Part shown: positions 8,868 to 17,080 of the stretch, piece after piece | Numbering within the stretch: position 1 is the first letter of the stretch | Layout: every line of letters starts with the position of its first letter | Source of the DNA: Cyanobacteria bacterium SBLK | GTDB lineage: Bacteria > Cyanobacteriota > Cyanobacteriia > Cyanobacteriales > Spirulinaceae | Assembly (NCBI GenBank): GCA_017746715.1 | Contig: JAGHZQ010000002.1 | Span: forward strand, 1 to 39,880 | Length of the DNA: 39,880 nucleotides | Reading direction: 5' to 3' | Translations under genes and position numbers: made by a program | Notes under the pieces: generated by a model | The model's input: only the letters and a program-made list of their open reading frames with translations | Told to the model about the DNA's origin: nothing | Databases searched by the model: none

Positions 8868-9791
8868 ATGCAAAACCGCACAATGACTCAATCTTCTACA
8901 GTACTGGTAACAGGAGCGACGGGTTTTATTGGTAAAAATCTAGTAGCTGCCTTAATTCACAAAGGATATGAGGTTCATGCGCTCGTCAGACCAACATCCG
9001 ATGCGAGAGACTTACAATTACTCGACAAGCAGATAAAACTTCATTCTCACAAAGGTTCAACCGAACAATTACTCGATATTTTTGCTCGAGTAAAGCCCGA
9101 TTTGGTATTCCATCTCGCATCTCTATTTGTGGCCGAACACCGATCTTCACAAGTTCAAGACCTCATCCAGAGCAATATTCTGTTTGGAACGCAATTGCTA
9201 GAAAGTATGGTAGAAAATGGAGTCTCTAAATTGATTAATACTGGGACATCATGGCAACATTATAATATTAATATTGAAGATTCGATTTATAATCCAGTTT
9301 GCCTATATGCGGCAACCAAACAAGCATTTGAAGCAATAATTAAATATTATTCTGAAGCTAAAGGAATTCATGTCATGACCCTAAAGCTCTCGGATACTTA
9401 CGGACCTGGTGATAAGCGTAAAAAACTTTTTTATCATCTGAAAAAAGCAGCGATTGAAGGGAAACCTCTAAAAATGTCTCTTGGGGAACAATTTTTAGAT
9501 CTGGTGTATATTGATGATGCAATCGATGCTTTTCTTCAGGCAGCCGTTTTGGTCGATTCAGAACTTGTCAAAAAGGTAAACTGTAACTTTTCCGTAACTT
9601 CAGGAAATCTTGTAAAACTCAAAAATATTATTGCCTTGTACAACAAATTATCTCCAAAGAAAGTTTTAGTTGAATGGGGTGGCCGACCATATCGTCAACG
9701 CGAGGTTATGATACCTTGGATCGGTAAGTCTCTTCCATCATGGAAAGCAAAAGTTTCTTTGGAGGAAGGACTTAGTAAAATCTTAAATTAA
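8868..9791 (+). CDS. NAD(P)-dependent SDR, likely CDP-3,6-dideoxyhexose synthase/reductase (RfbJ/AscF-like)
   Basis: This extended SDR has VLVTGATGFIGKNLVAAL at the N-terminus, VFHLASLFVAEHRSS, LINTGTSWQHYN with the Ser/Thr position, and YAATKQAFEAIIKYY with the Tyr-x3-Lys. LSDTYGPGDKRKKL and a late QREVM resemble abequose/paratose synthases. It probably reduces the 4-keto group of the CDP-3,6-dideoxy-hexulose, completing the sugar. It starts 13 bases after the epimerase gene; ATG 8868 and ATG 8883 are both possible and neither has a clear Shine-Dalgarno. The final sugar (abequose, paratose, ascarylose or a novel isomer) cannot be read from sequence. Confidence 0.75.
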   Translation: MQNRTMTQSSTVLVTGATGFIGKNLVAALIHKGYEVHALVRPTSDARDLQLLDKQIKLHSHKGSTEQLLDIFARVKPDLVFHLASLFVAEHRSSQVQDLIQSNILFGTQLLESMVENGVSKLINTGTSWQHYNINIEDSIYNPVCLYAATKQAFEAIIKYYSEAKGIHVMTLKLSDTYGPGDKRKKLFYHLKKAAIEGKPLKMSLGEQFLDLVYIDDAIDAFLQAAVLVDSELVKKVNCNFSVTSGNLVKLKNIIALYNKLSPKKVLVEWGGRPYRQREVMIPWIGKSLPSWKAKVSLEEGLSKILN

Positions 9792-9796
9792 TCTTG

Positions 9797-9890
9797 ATAG
9801 GAGGCTTCTCTATATATAGCCTTAATTATATTGAATTAAGTTCATTCGATCTACATCAATATAGATTTACAAGTTTCGCACTTCCTAATC
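9797..9890 (+). pseudogene. Short vestige of a GT-C-like family member
   Basis: In one frame this stretch reads YIELSSFDLHQYRFTSFALP. The internal segment of the intact paralogs reads YIGLSLFDLHHRGYTNIPLP (copy at 3518) and YTGLSLFDLHYRQYTAIPFP (copy at 9935). All three share the bases ATTCGATCTACAT. It lies between the dideoxyhexose genes and the start of the next full copy. No flanking family sequence is recognisable on either side, so it is a deletion scar rather than a gene. Confidence 0.6.
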
Positions 9891-9934
9891 TACTTATTTG
9901 TTTTCCCTACTACCAAAAAACTAAAAGTTAGTTT

Positions 9935-11521
9935 ATGTTTAGATATATCTATTCTAAGATTTTGAAAAATATTAATTTTTATTTATTATTGATAATTATA
10001 TTGGTAGTTTGCTTCGTTTATTCTCCTTCTTTATTTCACGCTCCTCGAGCCGATCAAATTATTTACTTGAACTGTATTAGTCATCTTGACAATTTCCAAT
10101 CTTTGATAGTTAATACTTATGCTCTAAATCGAAGTTGTAATGGTGATGCCGTTCTCTTTAGACCAATCCTCTATTTTTTATTAGGTTTAGAACAGTGGAT
10201 ATTTGGATATCAATTTGAATACTGGCAACTTACGGGAATATTATTACATCTTCTGGTTTTGTTTGTTTTTTTTGCGCTGCTTAAATTCCAGCCAGAATCG
10301 CGAAAAAAAGAACGAGTGGATTTATGGAGTCACCTTTTAGTTTTTGGAGTTACTTTACTATTTGGCGTACAATATATTTCTATGGAAATGGTAGTGTGGC
10401 ATCATATCAATGGTTATTTAATCTTTACTTGTTTTCTTCTGGCTGGAATTCTTTTTTTGAAATACTATATCTCTAATCAAAATTATATTTTTCTTAGTCT
10501 AAGTTTTTTGTTGATTCTTCTCTCGGCTTTTACTTATGAACTGGGAAGTATAGCAGGATTGCTCATAGCAATTTATTTATTCAGTCTGAGGTGGGATAAG
10601 TCAATTAAATTAAATTGGCTCAATGGTTTGCCATTTCTTGCAATTCCTCTGGTTTATACAGGATTAAGTCTATTCGATCTACATTATCGTCAATACACTG
10701 CTATTCCATTCCCAAATTTTATGGAGGGATCTTTGGTAGATACTGAAATTGGTTTAAACTTAAATAATACTCAAACAACTTTCATCAATTTTCTCTTTAA
10801 GCCATTGATCTATACTATAATTTACGTTACAATTTGGGCGAGTGGAGGAGTTATTCCTAGTCTTTATGAGCTTAAAGCTGGAGGGAGAATGAGATTAGCT
10901 CCTCAATTACCCACTTTTTCCCTGATATCCATTGGTCTTATTATTATAACAGTATTTTTAATTATAATATTGCTAAAAACAAGATTGTTTAATATACAAA
11001 AATTCAAAAAAGAATTAGCCTATTTTCTTCTCTTGGTTGGGCTTCTTATTTCCTACACTGAAATTATTATTTATGGACGAACCTTAGCAAAAGGTTGGCA
11101 AAATATTTTAGCGAACAATTTATATTATGCTTACTTTTTTAATATTCTTTTATTTTTGTCTCTCTATCACTTTCTAACTTGGTGTACTAGTCCTCATTTC
11201 TTACACAAATCGAGACAAACCTTGTTTCAATTATTTCTGGTTTTTTTGATGACTTTTAATATTCTTACAAATAGTGCTTACGTCTATGCTATGAATATCA
11301 AAATGATAGACTTTAGCCGACCTATTTTAGTTCTTTTAGAGAGATCCTTGAAAACAATTCAAGCTCATTCACACGAACCAGATTTTTCTTTCAAAGTTGA
11401 AGATAGATGTGAGGAAAACACTGTGTTAAAATGGTTGAATTCTTATACTTTGGTTGAAGCTGTATTTCCAAAATTTTATAGTGAGGAAAATTATAAATAT
11501 ATTGTTCCTTGCAAAGAATAG
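9935..11521 (+). CDS. GT-C-like multi-pass membrane glycosyltransferase, paralog B
   Basis: This 528-residue protein is collinear with the 3518-5089 product. It has transmembrane helix 1, then FHAPRADQIIYLNC with the external-loop Asp, NRSCNGDAVLFRPILYFLLG, FEYWQLTGILLHLL, MEMVVWHHINGYL and AFTYELGSIAGLL. About ten helices precede a soluble tail, SFKVEDRCEENTVLKWLNSY, ending KYIVPCKE. This tail is closer to the IS-truncated copy at 136-735 than to paralog A. The family is expected to transfer a sugar from a polyprenyl-phosphate donor outside the cytoplasm. The gene is AT-rich, has no visible HIP1 site, and follows a vestige of another copy. It ends 35 bases before the next glycosyltransferase gene. 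Donor and acceptor are unknown. Confidence 0.65.
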   Translation: MFRYIYSKILKNINFYLLLIIILVVCFVYSPSLFHAPRADQIIYLNCISHLDNFQSLIVNTYALNRSCNGDAVLFRPILYFLLGLEQWIFGYQFEYWQLTGILLHLLVLFVFFALLKFQPESRKKERVDLWSHLLVFGVTLLFGVQYISMEMVVWHHINGYLIFTCFLLAGILFLKYYISNQNYIFLSLSFLLILLSAFTYELGSIAGLLIAIYLFSLRWDKSIKLNWLNGLPFLAIPLVYTGLSLFDLHYRQYTAIPFPNFMEGSLVDTEIGLNLNNTQTTFINFLFKPLIYTIIYVTIWASGGVIPSLYELKAGGRMRLAPQLPTFSLISIGLIIITVFLIIILLKTRLFNIQKFKKELAYFLLLVGLLISYTEIIIYGRTLAKGWQNILANNLYYAYFFNILLFLSLYHFLTWCTSPHFLHKSRQTLFQLFLVFLMTFNILTNSAYVYAMNIKMIDFSRPILVLLERSLKTIQAHSHEPDFSFKVEDRCEENTVLKWLNSYTLVEAVFPKFYSEENYKYIVPCKE

Positions 11522-11556
11522 AATTATTTAGATATTAATTCTAAAAAAATATATTC

Positions 11557-12771
11557 ATGAAAATCTCTCAAATTCTTTGGCTTATTCCAGATGCAAAAAA
11601 CTATATTTTCCATTCCTATGCAAGATCGCTGAAGCAGTTAAACTTCCAAGTAACTTTATTTGACTATACAGAACAGTTGATTAAGTTGGGAATTAACTCC
11701 TTATACGATCGCATTCTCGATCGCATTTCTGACTACGATCGCTCCTCTAGTATAGTTCTCGCCTCATTTTATCATGATTCAATGGCATTAACCCCTGAAT
11801 TTTTAAAGAAATTATCAAAAAGAATTGGCTTAGTTGTTTGGAGCTTTGACGATGAAATTTACAGCACCTCTCAAACACTTTATCAAGCTCAATCAGCCCA
11901 TGCTATTATTACAACTGATTTTTATGGGCGAGGAATTTTTGAACAGCTAGGCATTCCCACTTTCTTTTTCCCCACACCGACCATCGATCTAACAATTTTA
12001 CCAACTGTTAAAGATAAACAAATCGATATCTCTTTCGTTGGAGATTGTCACAAAGCAAGTCGTCGTAAATATTTAGATTCTTTGGAAGAGGCAGGTTTTA
12101 ATGTTGAAACATTTGGTCGCGGATCGAAAAATGGTTTTGTTGCTCGGGAGAAAATGAGAGAGGTTCTGGCAAACTCAAAAATATGCCTGAATTTCACTGG
12201 CTCGACTATTCCCGATTCAATCCTTCAGTTAGAACCTTGGCGAAAATATATTCATCAATTGAAAGGTCGTCCCTTTGAAATATGTGCTTCCGGTTCGTTT
12301 TGTTTAACAGAATGGTCTCCTCATCTCGAACAATGTTTTTCTATCGAACAAGAAGTTGACTTTTTTTGCAATGCCGAAGAATTATTAGAAAAAGTTAGAT
12401 TTTATTTAACACATGATACCATTCGAGAAGAAATCGCGAAAGCAGCTTATGAAAAAGTTCATCGCGATATTTTTTCGTTGAATTCATTAGAGAATATGTT
12501 TCTAGAAATCGAAAAGAAAGTTTTGAAACAAAAGAAAACTTTGCAAAAAAAAGAGATTTTTCGTAGCGACTATTTTCGATTTCTAGAAGTTTATTTTTCT
12601 ATTTTAATGGCAATAAAAATGCTACAAAATAAAGATTTTAAATTGGCAGTACATTTGCTGCAAAAATTCAATATTTTTAGTTTTAATCTTCGCCATATTT
12701 ATCATCTTTTCCGAACTTGTTGTACCTTGGGAAAACTACTTTATAAGAAGAATCTGAAGAATGTCTTTTAG
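11557..12771 (+). CDS. CgeB-like glycosyltransferase (GT-B, Glyco_trans_1_2 type)
   Basis: This is a soluble protein of 404 residues. DISFVGDCHKASRRKYLDSL in the middle, VETFGRG, then KICLNFTGSTIPDSILQ and the C-terminal LKGRPFEICASGSFCLTEW match the CgeB/YkvP family. In that family the RxFEI.A.G.F.L block forms the nucleotide-sugar site. It probably adds a sugar to a lipid-linked chain on the cytoplasmic face. The first 130 residues are less conserved, and a Lys-rich tail of about 75 residues follows the core. It sits between GT-C paralog B and the methyltransferase gene, all on the same strand with short gaps. No clear Shine-Dalgarno is seen. Confidence 0.75.
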   Translation: MKISQILWLIPDAKNYIFHSYARSLKQLNFQVTLFDYTEQLIKLGINSLYDRILDRISDYDRSSSIVLASFYHDSMALTPEFLKKLSKRIGLVVWSFDDEIYSTSQTLYQAQSAHAIITTDFYGRGIFEQLGIPTFFFPTPTIDLTILPTVKDKQIDISFVGDCHKASRRKYLDSLEEAGFNVETFGRGSKNGFVAREKMREVLANSKICLNFTGSTIPDSILQLEPWRKYIHQLKGRPFEICASGSFCLTEWSPHLEQCFSIEQEVDFFCNAEELLEKVRFYLTHDTIREEIAKAAYEKVHRDIFSLNSLENMFLEIEKKVLKQKKTLQKKEIFRSDYFRFLEVYFSILMAIKMLQNKDFKLAVHLLQKFNIFSFNLRHIYHLFRTCCTLGKLLYKKNLKNVF

Positions 12772-12801
12772 TAACCATAAAAATATTTATAAGGTATGCA
12801 G

Positions 12802-13629
12802 ATGGATCGAGCTTTTGAAATTGAAATTGAAAAAGGAGAACGCTTTCAGTTTGGTCAAAACTGGCAGCGTTTTTTATCTCTCCTGAATGAGGAACGTATT
12901 CTTGAAGCGGAAAACTTCCTCAAGGAAAAATTAGGGTTTCCCAATTTACAAGGGAAAAGTTTTCTAGATATTGGTTCGGGAAGCGGGTTATTTTCTTTAG
13001 CTGCACGTCGGTTAGGAGGTCGTATCTATTCATTCGATTACGACCCGGATTCGATCGCTTGCACCGAAGAACTCAAACACCTTTATTACGATCGCGATCC
13101 CCAATGGACGATAGAGCGAGGCTCGGTATTGGATACGGACTATTTATCCACATTGGGACAATTTGATATTGTCTATTCTTGGGGAGTATTGCACCATACG
13201 GGCCAGATGCACGCGGCTTTAGAAAATGTCGTTCCTTTGGTTGCAGATGGCGGTCAATTGTTCATCTCAATTTACAACGATGGCGGGCGATCGAGTAAGA
13301 TGTGGAAACAAGTCAAAATTGCCTATAATCAGTCTTCTCAACCTTTAAGGGGGTTAATTTTGGGATTGGCTTTAGTTCGTCTTTGGGGACCGACTACCGT
13401 TCGAGATTTACTCCAAGGTCGGCCTTTTAAAACTTGGCGATCGTATTCTCAAAATCGCGGGATGAGTCCTTTTCCAGATGTGGTGGATTGGGTTGGCGGT
13501 TATCCTTTTGAGGTGGCTAAACCTGAAGAAATTTTTGACTTTTATTACAAACAAGGATTTACATTACAATATTTAAAAACTTGTGCTGGCGGTCATGGTT
13601 GTAATGAATATGTTTTTCAAAAACAATGA
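12802..13629 (+). CDS. Class I SAM-dependent methyltransferase
   Basis: Motif I is FLDIGSGSGLFSLAARRLGG, followed by SFDYDPDSIA with the acidic residue that binds the SAM ribose. FDIVYSWGVLHHTGQMHAAL is the usual motif II/III region. These are standard for small-molecule and sugar O- or C-methyltransferases. The C-terminal third (MWKQVKIAYNQSSQPLRGL onward) resembles methyltransferases of polysaccharide clusters. ATG 12802 has AAGG seven bases upstream, whereas ATG 12796 is too close to it. The stop overlaps the next start as ATGA (13626-13629), so it is translationally coupled to the GT4 gene. Its target is probably a sugar of this polysaccharide. Confidence 0.8.
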   Translation: MDRAFEIEIEKGERFQFGQNWQRFLSLLNEERILEAENFLKEKLGFPNLQGKSFLDIGSGSGLFSLAARRLGGRIYSFDYDPDSIACTEELKHLYYDRDPQWTIERGSVLDTDYLSTLGQFDIVYSWGVLHHTGQMHAALENVVPLVADGGQLFISIYNDGGRSSKMWKQVKIAYNQSSQPLRGLILGLALVRLWGPTTVRDLLQGRPFKTWRSYSQNRGMSPFPDVVDWVGGYPFEVAKPEEIFDFYYKQGFTLQYLKTCAGGHGCNEYVFQKQ

Positions 13630-14756
13630 AAAGGCTGGCATTTTTAATTCGTTCTCTGGAATATGGCGGTGCGGAACGTCAATTGGTTACTTTGGTTAAA
13701 GGTTTGGATAAAGCCCGTTTTGAAATTGCCATTTTTTATTTTTATGGTGGTGGTGCATTAGAATCAGAACTATACGATTCCTCGGTGAAAATGGTTTGTT
13801 TGGAGAAACGAGATCGCTGGGATATTTTTGGCTTTTTCTCTCAACTTATCTCTCATCTCCAACAATTCCAACCCGATATTTTACACGGTTATCTCAGCAC
13901 TTCTAATTTAATTGCTTTGTGGCTGAAACCATTTCTTCCCCAAACCTGCATTATTTGGGGGGTTCGTGCTTCTAATTTGGATTTGAGTAAATACGATTGG
14001 TTTGCACGACTTAATTTTCAGTTAGAATGTCTGTTGTCTCGGTTTAGCGATCGCATTGTTGTCAATTCTCAAATGGGACAAGACTACCATCTTCAGAATG
14101 GTTTTCCCTCGGAGAAAATGACGGTCATTCCCAATGGAATCGATACTCATTCATTTTATCCCAATCCTGAAGCGAGAAGGCAAATTCGCTTAGAATGGGG
14201 AATTGAGGATGATATTATTTTAATCGGTTTGGTGGGTCGAATCGATCCGATTAAAGATCATTTCACGTTTTTACAAGCGGCTAAGTTATTCAGCGATCGC
14301 CTCAAAAATGTTTGCTTTGTTTGCGTGGGAAGTGGAGAACAAAGTTATCAGCAAAAATTACAACAATTAGCGGGAGAATTGGGGATTGCAAATCATGTTA
14401 TGTGGACGGGAATGCGCCAGGATATGCCAGAAGTTTATAATGCTTTAGATATTTTAACTTCTTGTTCTTTAAGCGAAGGCTTTTCCAATGCGATCGCGGA
14501 AGCAATGTCTTGTGGGATTTCCTGCGTGGTGACGGATGTAGGCGATTCTGCTTGGATTGTTGGCGATACGGGAATTGTCGTAGCGATCGAACAGCCAGAA
14601 AAACTCTGTCAGGGATGGTTGTCTTGTTGGGATCGAATTTCAGAGAAAGAAAGGTTTGGTGAAGATAATCCAGCGAGAAAACGGATTGTAGAAAATTTTA
14701 GCGTTGAGAAGTTGGTGGCACAAACTGAGAAAATATTGAGAGAGGCGATCGCTTAA
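13626..14756 (+). CDS. Glycosyltransferase family 4
   Basis: This GT-B retaining glycosyltransferase has 376 residues. The N-terminal SLEYGGAERQLVTLVKGL is the GGAE acceptor-domain signature. VIPNGIDTHSF and LIGLVGRIDPIKDHFTFLQA open the donor domain. CSLSEGFSNAIAEAMSCG is the E-x7-E nucleotide-sugar motif. It acts in the cytoplasm on lipid-linked intermediates. It overlaps the methyltransferase by four bases and is followed after 24 bases by a related GT4. The two share the NAIAEAMSCG/NVIAEAMSCG blocks and the DVGD segment, so they look like an old tandem duplication. A perfect 10-bp palindrome (TAAGCGCTTA) follows the stop. Confidence 0.87.
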   Translation: MKRLAFLIRSLEYGGAERQLVTLVKGLDKARFEIAIFYFYGGGALESELYDSSVKMVCLEKRDRWDIFGFFSQLISHLQQFQPDILHGYLSTSNLIALWLKPFLPQTCIIWGVRASNLDLSKYDWFARLNFQLECLLSRFSDRIVVNSQMGQDYHLQNGFPSEKMTVIPNGIDTHSFYPNPEARRQIRLEWGIEDDIILIGLVGRIDPIKDHFTFLQAAKLFSDRLKNVCFVCVGSGEQSYQQKLQQLAGELGIANHVMWTGMRQDMPEVYNALDILTSCSLSEGFSNAIAEAMSCGISCVVTDVGDSAWIVGDTGIVVAIEQPEKLCQGWLSCWDRISEKERFGEDNPARKRIVENFSVEKLVAQTEKILREAIA

Positions 14757-14780
14757 TGAATAAGCGCTTAATTAACAACT

Positions 14781-15908
14781 GTGAAGATTCTACATATTAT
14801 CACCGATTTAGACATGGGAGGCGCAGAAATAATGCTGTATCGGCTGCTTTCTCGCTGCGATCGCATTTCTTTCCAACCCACTGTTATTTCTCTCATGGAT
14901 CGGGGGATATTGGGCAATCGCATTGCCGATCTCGGTATTCCGGTTCATACTCTCGATCTAAACCCGAAATCGCCCTCCTTGACTGCAATTTCTAAACTGT
15001 TAAAACTTGTTGGCCATATTCAACCGGATATCATTCAGGGGTGGATGTACCATGCTAATTTAGCTTCATTTTTATCTATTTTATTTTATCACAAACCTTG
15101 TATTTGGTGCATTCATAATTCTTTATATTCTCTTGAATATGAAAAGAAAAGGACGACGGCGATCGCTTTATTTTCGAGTTTGCTTTCCCATTTTGTCCAG
15201 CGCACTATTTTTGTTTCCCAAACCAGTTACTTACAACATTTAGAAAAAGGCTATAGTCGCAAAAAGAGTCGAGTGATTCCCAATGGGATCGATACTTCGG
15301 TTTTTGTGCCTTCAAGTGCAGCGAGGCAAGGACTACGGGAAGAATTGGGATTAGAAAAAAAGAGTATCTTAATTGGTGCGATCGCTCGCTTTCATCCCCA
15401 AAAAGATCATCCTAATTTTTTACAAGCAGCGGCTTTATTATTACAGGATAACAAAGAGAGCGATATTCATTTTCTTCTCTGCGGTCAGGGGTGCGATCGC
15501 GACAATTCGACTCTAACTCAACTTATTGACGAATTAAGTTTAACTCAAAATATTCATCTGCTCGGACAGAGAAATGATGTCCCCGATATTATGGCTGCTT
15601 TAGATATTGCCACATCATCGTCTTTTACGGAAGCGTTACCCAATGTTATCGCGGAAGCAATGTCTTGCGGTACTCCCTGTGTTGTCACGGACGTGGGAGA
15701 TTGTGCTGAATTAGTTGGCAATACTGGAAGAATTGTTCCCCCGACAAATTCGGAAGCATTAGCAAGAGCATGGCAAGAATTACTCGATCTGAGTGAGGAA
15801 GAAAGGATGAATTTAGGACAATTGGCTCGCAATAGAATTAAAGATTCTTTTTCTTTAGAAATTGCCGTACAAAAATATGAAAAATTGTATCGGGAATTGG
15901 GAGAATAA
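14781..15908 (+). CDS. Glycosyltransferase family 4
   Basis: This 375-residue GT-B enzyme starts at GTG 14781. It has ITDLDMGGAEIMLYRLL near the N-terminus, WCIHNSLYSL, VIPNGIDTSVFVPSS, IGAIARFHPQKDHPNFLQAA and SSFTEALPNVIAEAMSCG carrying the E-x7-E residues. It is a sister of the preceding gene. It closes the first run of plus-strand cluster genes. The 200 bases after it contain a C/G-rich hairpin and then the Uma2 remnant, so the transcript may end here. Confidence 0.87.
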   Translation: MKILHIITDLDMGGAEIMLYRLLSRCDRISFQPTVISLMDRGILGNRIADLGIPVHTLDLNPKSPSLTAISKLLKLVGHIQPDIIQGWMYHANLASFLSILFYHKPCIWCIHNSLYSLEYEKKRTTAIALFSSLLSHFVQRTIFVSQTSYLQHLEKGYSRKKSRVIPNGIDTSVFVPSSAARQGLREELGLEKKSILIGAIARFHPQKDHPNFLQAAALLLQDNKESDIHFLLCGQGCDRDNSTLTQLIDELSLTQNIHLLGQRNDVPDIMAALDIATSSSFTEALPNVIAEAMSCGTPCVVTDVGDCAELVGNTGRIVPPTNSEALARAWQELLDLSEEERMNLGQLARNRIKDSFSLEIAVQKYEKLYRELGE

Positions 15909-15945
15909 ATTAAAAGTGTTATTATAGCGAAGCATCCTCTGGCTT

Positions 15946-15975
15946 CCCCCTTGCGAAGGGGGACGGGAGGGGGAT
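15946..15975 (+). repeat. C/G-rich hairpin repeat, dispersed cyanobacterial type
   Basis: CCCCCTT at 15946-15952 pairs with AAGGGGG at 15956-15962 across a GCG loop, and a second G-rich run follows at 15966-15973. Elements of this type are scattered between genes in many filamentous cyanobacteria. It lacks a T-tract, so it is only a weak terminator candidate for the run ending at 15908. It marks the boundary before the rearranged Uma2/PLD region. Confidence 0.5.
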
Positions 15976-16112
15976 AACTGTGGGCGCAGCGCCGTAGTGG
16001 GAAGTTGTTAATGAGTATCTCAAGTTAGACTTGACAATTGCGCGGAGGTTTTAACTTGACACTAATGGCAGGATGTCTGTTCCGCAATTGATTGTGAGGA
16101 GATCGTAAGATA

Positions 16113-16388
16113 ATGCTGACTCTCGAACAAACACTATTAATCCTCCAAACTCGACCTGCTTTTGAAATGACAGACGAGCAGTTTTTTCAATTCTGTCAAA
16201 TTAACCGCAATTATCGCATCGAACGGAATAGTAACGGAGAACTCTTGGTTATGCCTCCAGCAGGCAGCGAAACCGGACATTATAATGCCAAGTTAACGCA
16301 ACAACTGGGAAATTGGTCGGATGAAGATGGAACGGGAATTGATTTTGACTCTTCTGCGGGTTTTATCCTTCCGAATGGTGCATTGCTA
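16113..16388 (+). pseudogene. Uma2 (DUF820) family endonuclease-like protein, N-terminal half only
   Basis: About 90 residues match the start of Uma2 proteins: FEMTDEQFFQFCQINRNYRI, then ELLVMPPAGSETGHYNAKL and DSSAGFILPNGA. Intact family members continue with a SPDA...W block and about 90 more residues that contain PD-(D/E)XK residues. Here the similarity stops at about 16388, and the frame then reads out-of-frame PLD-gene DNA to a stop at 16505. The gene has therefore lost its 3' half by a deletion or insertion at this junction. A ribosome-binding GAGGAG lies 16-21 bases before the ATG. Confidence 0.7.
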
Positions 16389-16390
16389 TT

Positions 16391-17056
16391 GTGTCAGAAT
16401 GCAAACAATTTTACACGGAACAGGCAAATAAACAAATCAGGAAAAACGAAATATCTTCTGATGAGATTGAGAAAGAAATTCATGAAAACCTCAATAATCT
16501 CATAAAGCAACTAAACTTCTTTTTAAAGAAGGATGGGCTGGCAGTTAAGGAGATGATAAATGGAGAATTCAAAGTTCAAGGATTAAACATAGAGCAAGAG
16601 AAAATAGAGGAAGTCTATTTTGATAGAGATATAAGACCACGGCTTATTAAACTTTTAAACAGCGCTCAATATACTATCTGGATTAGTCTTTATTTTTTTT
16701 ATGATAGAAAGTTGTTTAATATCCTAAAAGAAAAACAGAATGAGGGACTAAATATTCAAGTAATAATTAGTGCAACTCAGGAAAATCATCCAAACAAGAA
16801 TAATGTCAAATTCTTCGAGTTTAACATTTTTGATTCCTTTTATAGGCTAAAAATGGGTAAAGGAATAATGCACGACAAGTTTTGCATTGTCGATTTATCC
16901 TGTTATGTATGTGGTTCATACAACTGGACTTGGAGTGCGGCTTGGAAGAATAAAGAGTCAATAGAAATAAAAAATACTTCTGGCTTATTAGCAAAATATT
17001 TAAATAGATTCAAACAATTAAAAAAAGAAGCAATGGATCAAACAGCACAGGTCTAA
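16391..17056 (+). CDS. Phospholipase D-like (single HKD motif) protein
   Basis: This product has 221 residues from GTG 16391. The C-terminal half has IRPRLIKLLNSAQYTIWISL, IQVIISA and then MHDKFCIVDLSCYVCGSYNW. The His-x-Lys-x4-Asp motif and the following GSYNWT define the PLD/nuclease superfamily. A single motif suggests that a dimer forms the active site, as in Nuc-type nucleases. The first 70 residues are Lys/Glu-rich and may form a coiled coil. The gene is distinctly AT-rich and abuts the broken Uma2 gene, so it may have arrived by transfer and its true N-terminus may be missing. A role in polysaccharide synthesis is not expected. Confidence 0.65.
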   Translation: MSECKQFYTEQANKQIRKNEISSDEIEKEIHENLNNLIKQLNFFLKKDGLAVKEMINGEFKVQGLNIEQEKIEEVYFDRDIRPRLIKLLNSAQYTIWISLYFFYDRKLFNILKEKQNEGLNIQVIISATQENHPNKNNVKFFEFNIFDSFYRLKMGKGIMHDKFCIVDLSCYVCGSYNWTWSAAWKNKESIEIKNTSGLLAKYLNRFKQLKKEAMDQTAQV

Positions 17057-17080
17057 TTCTAGATAGGTCTAAGTAACAAA

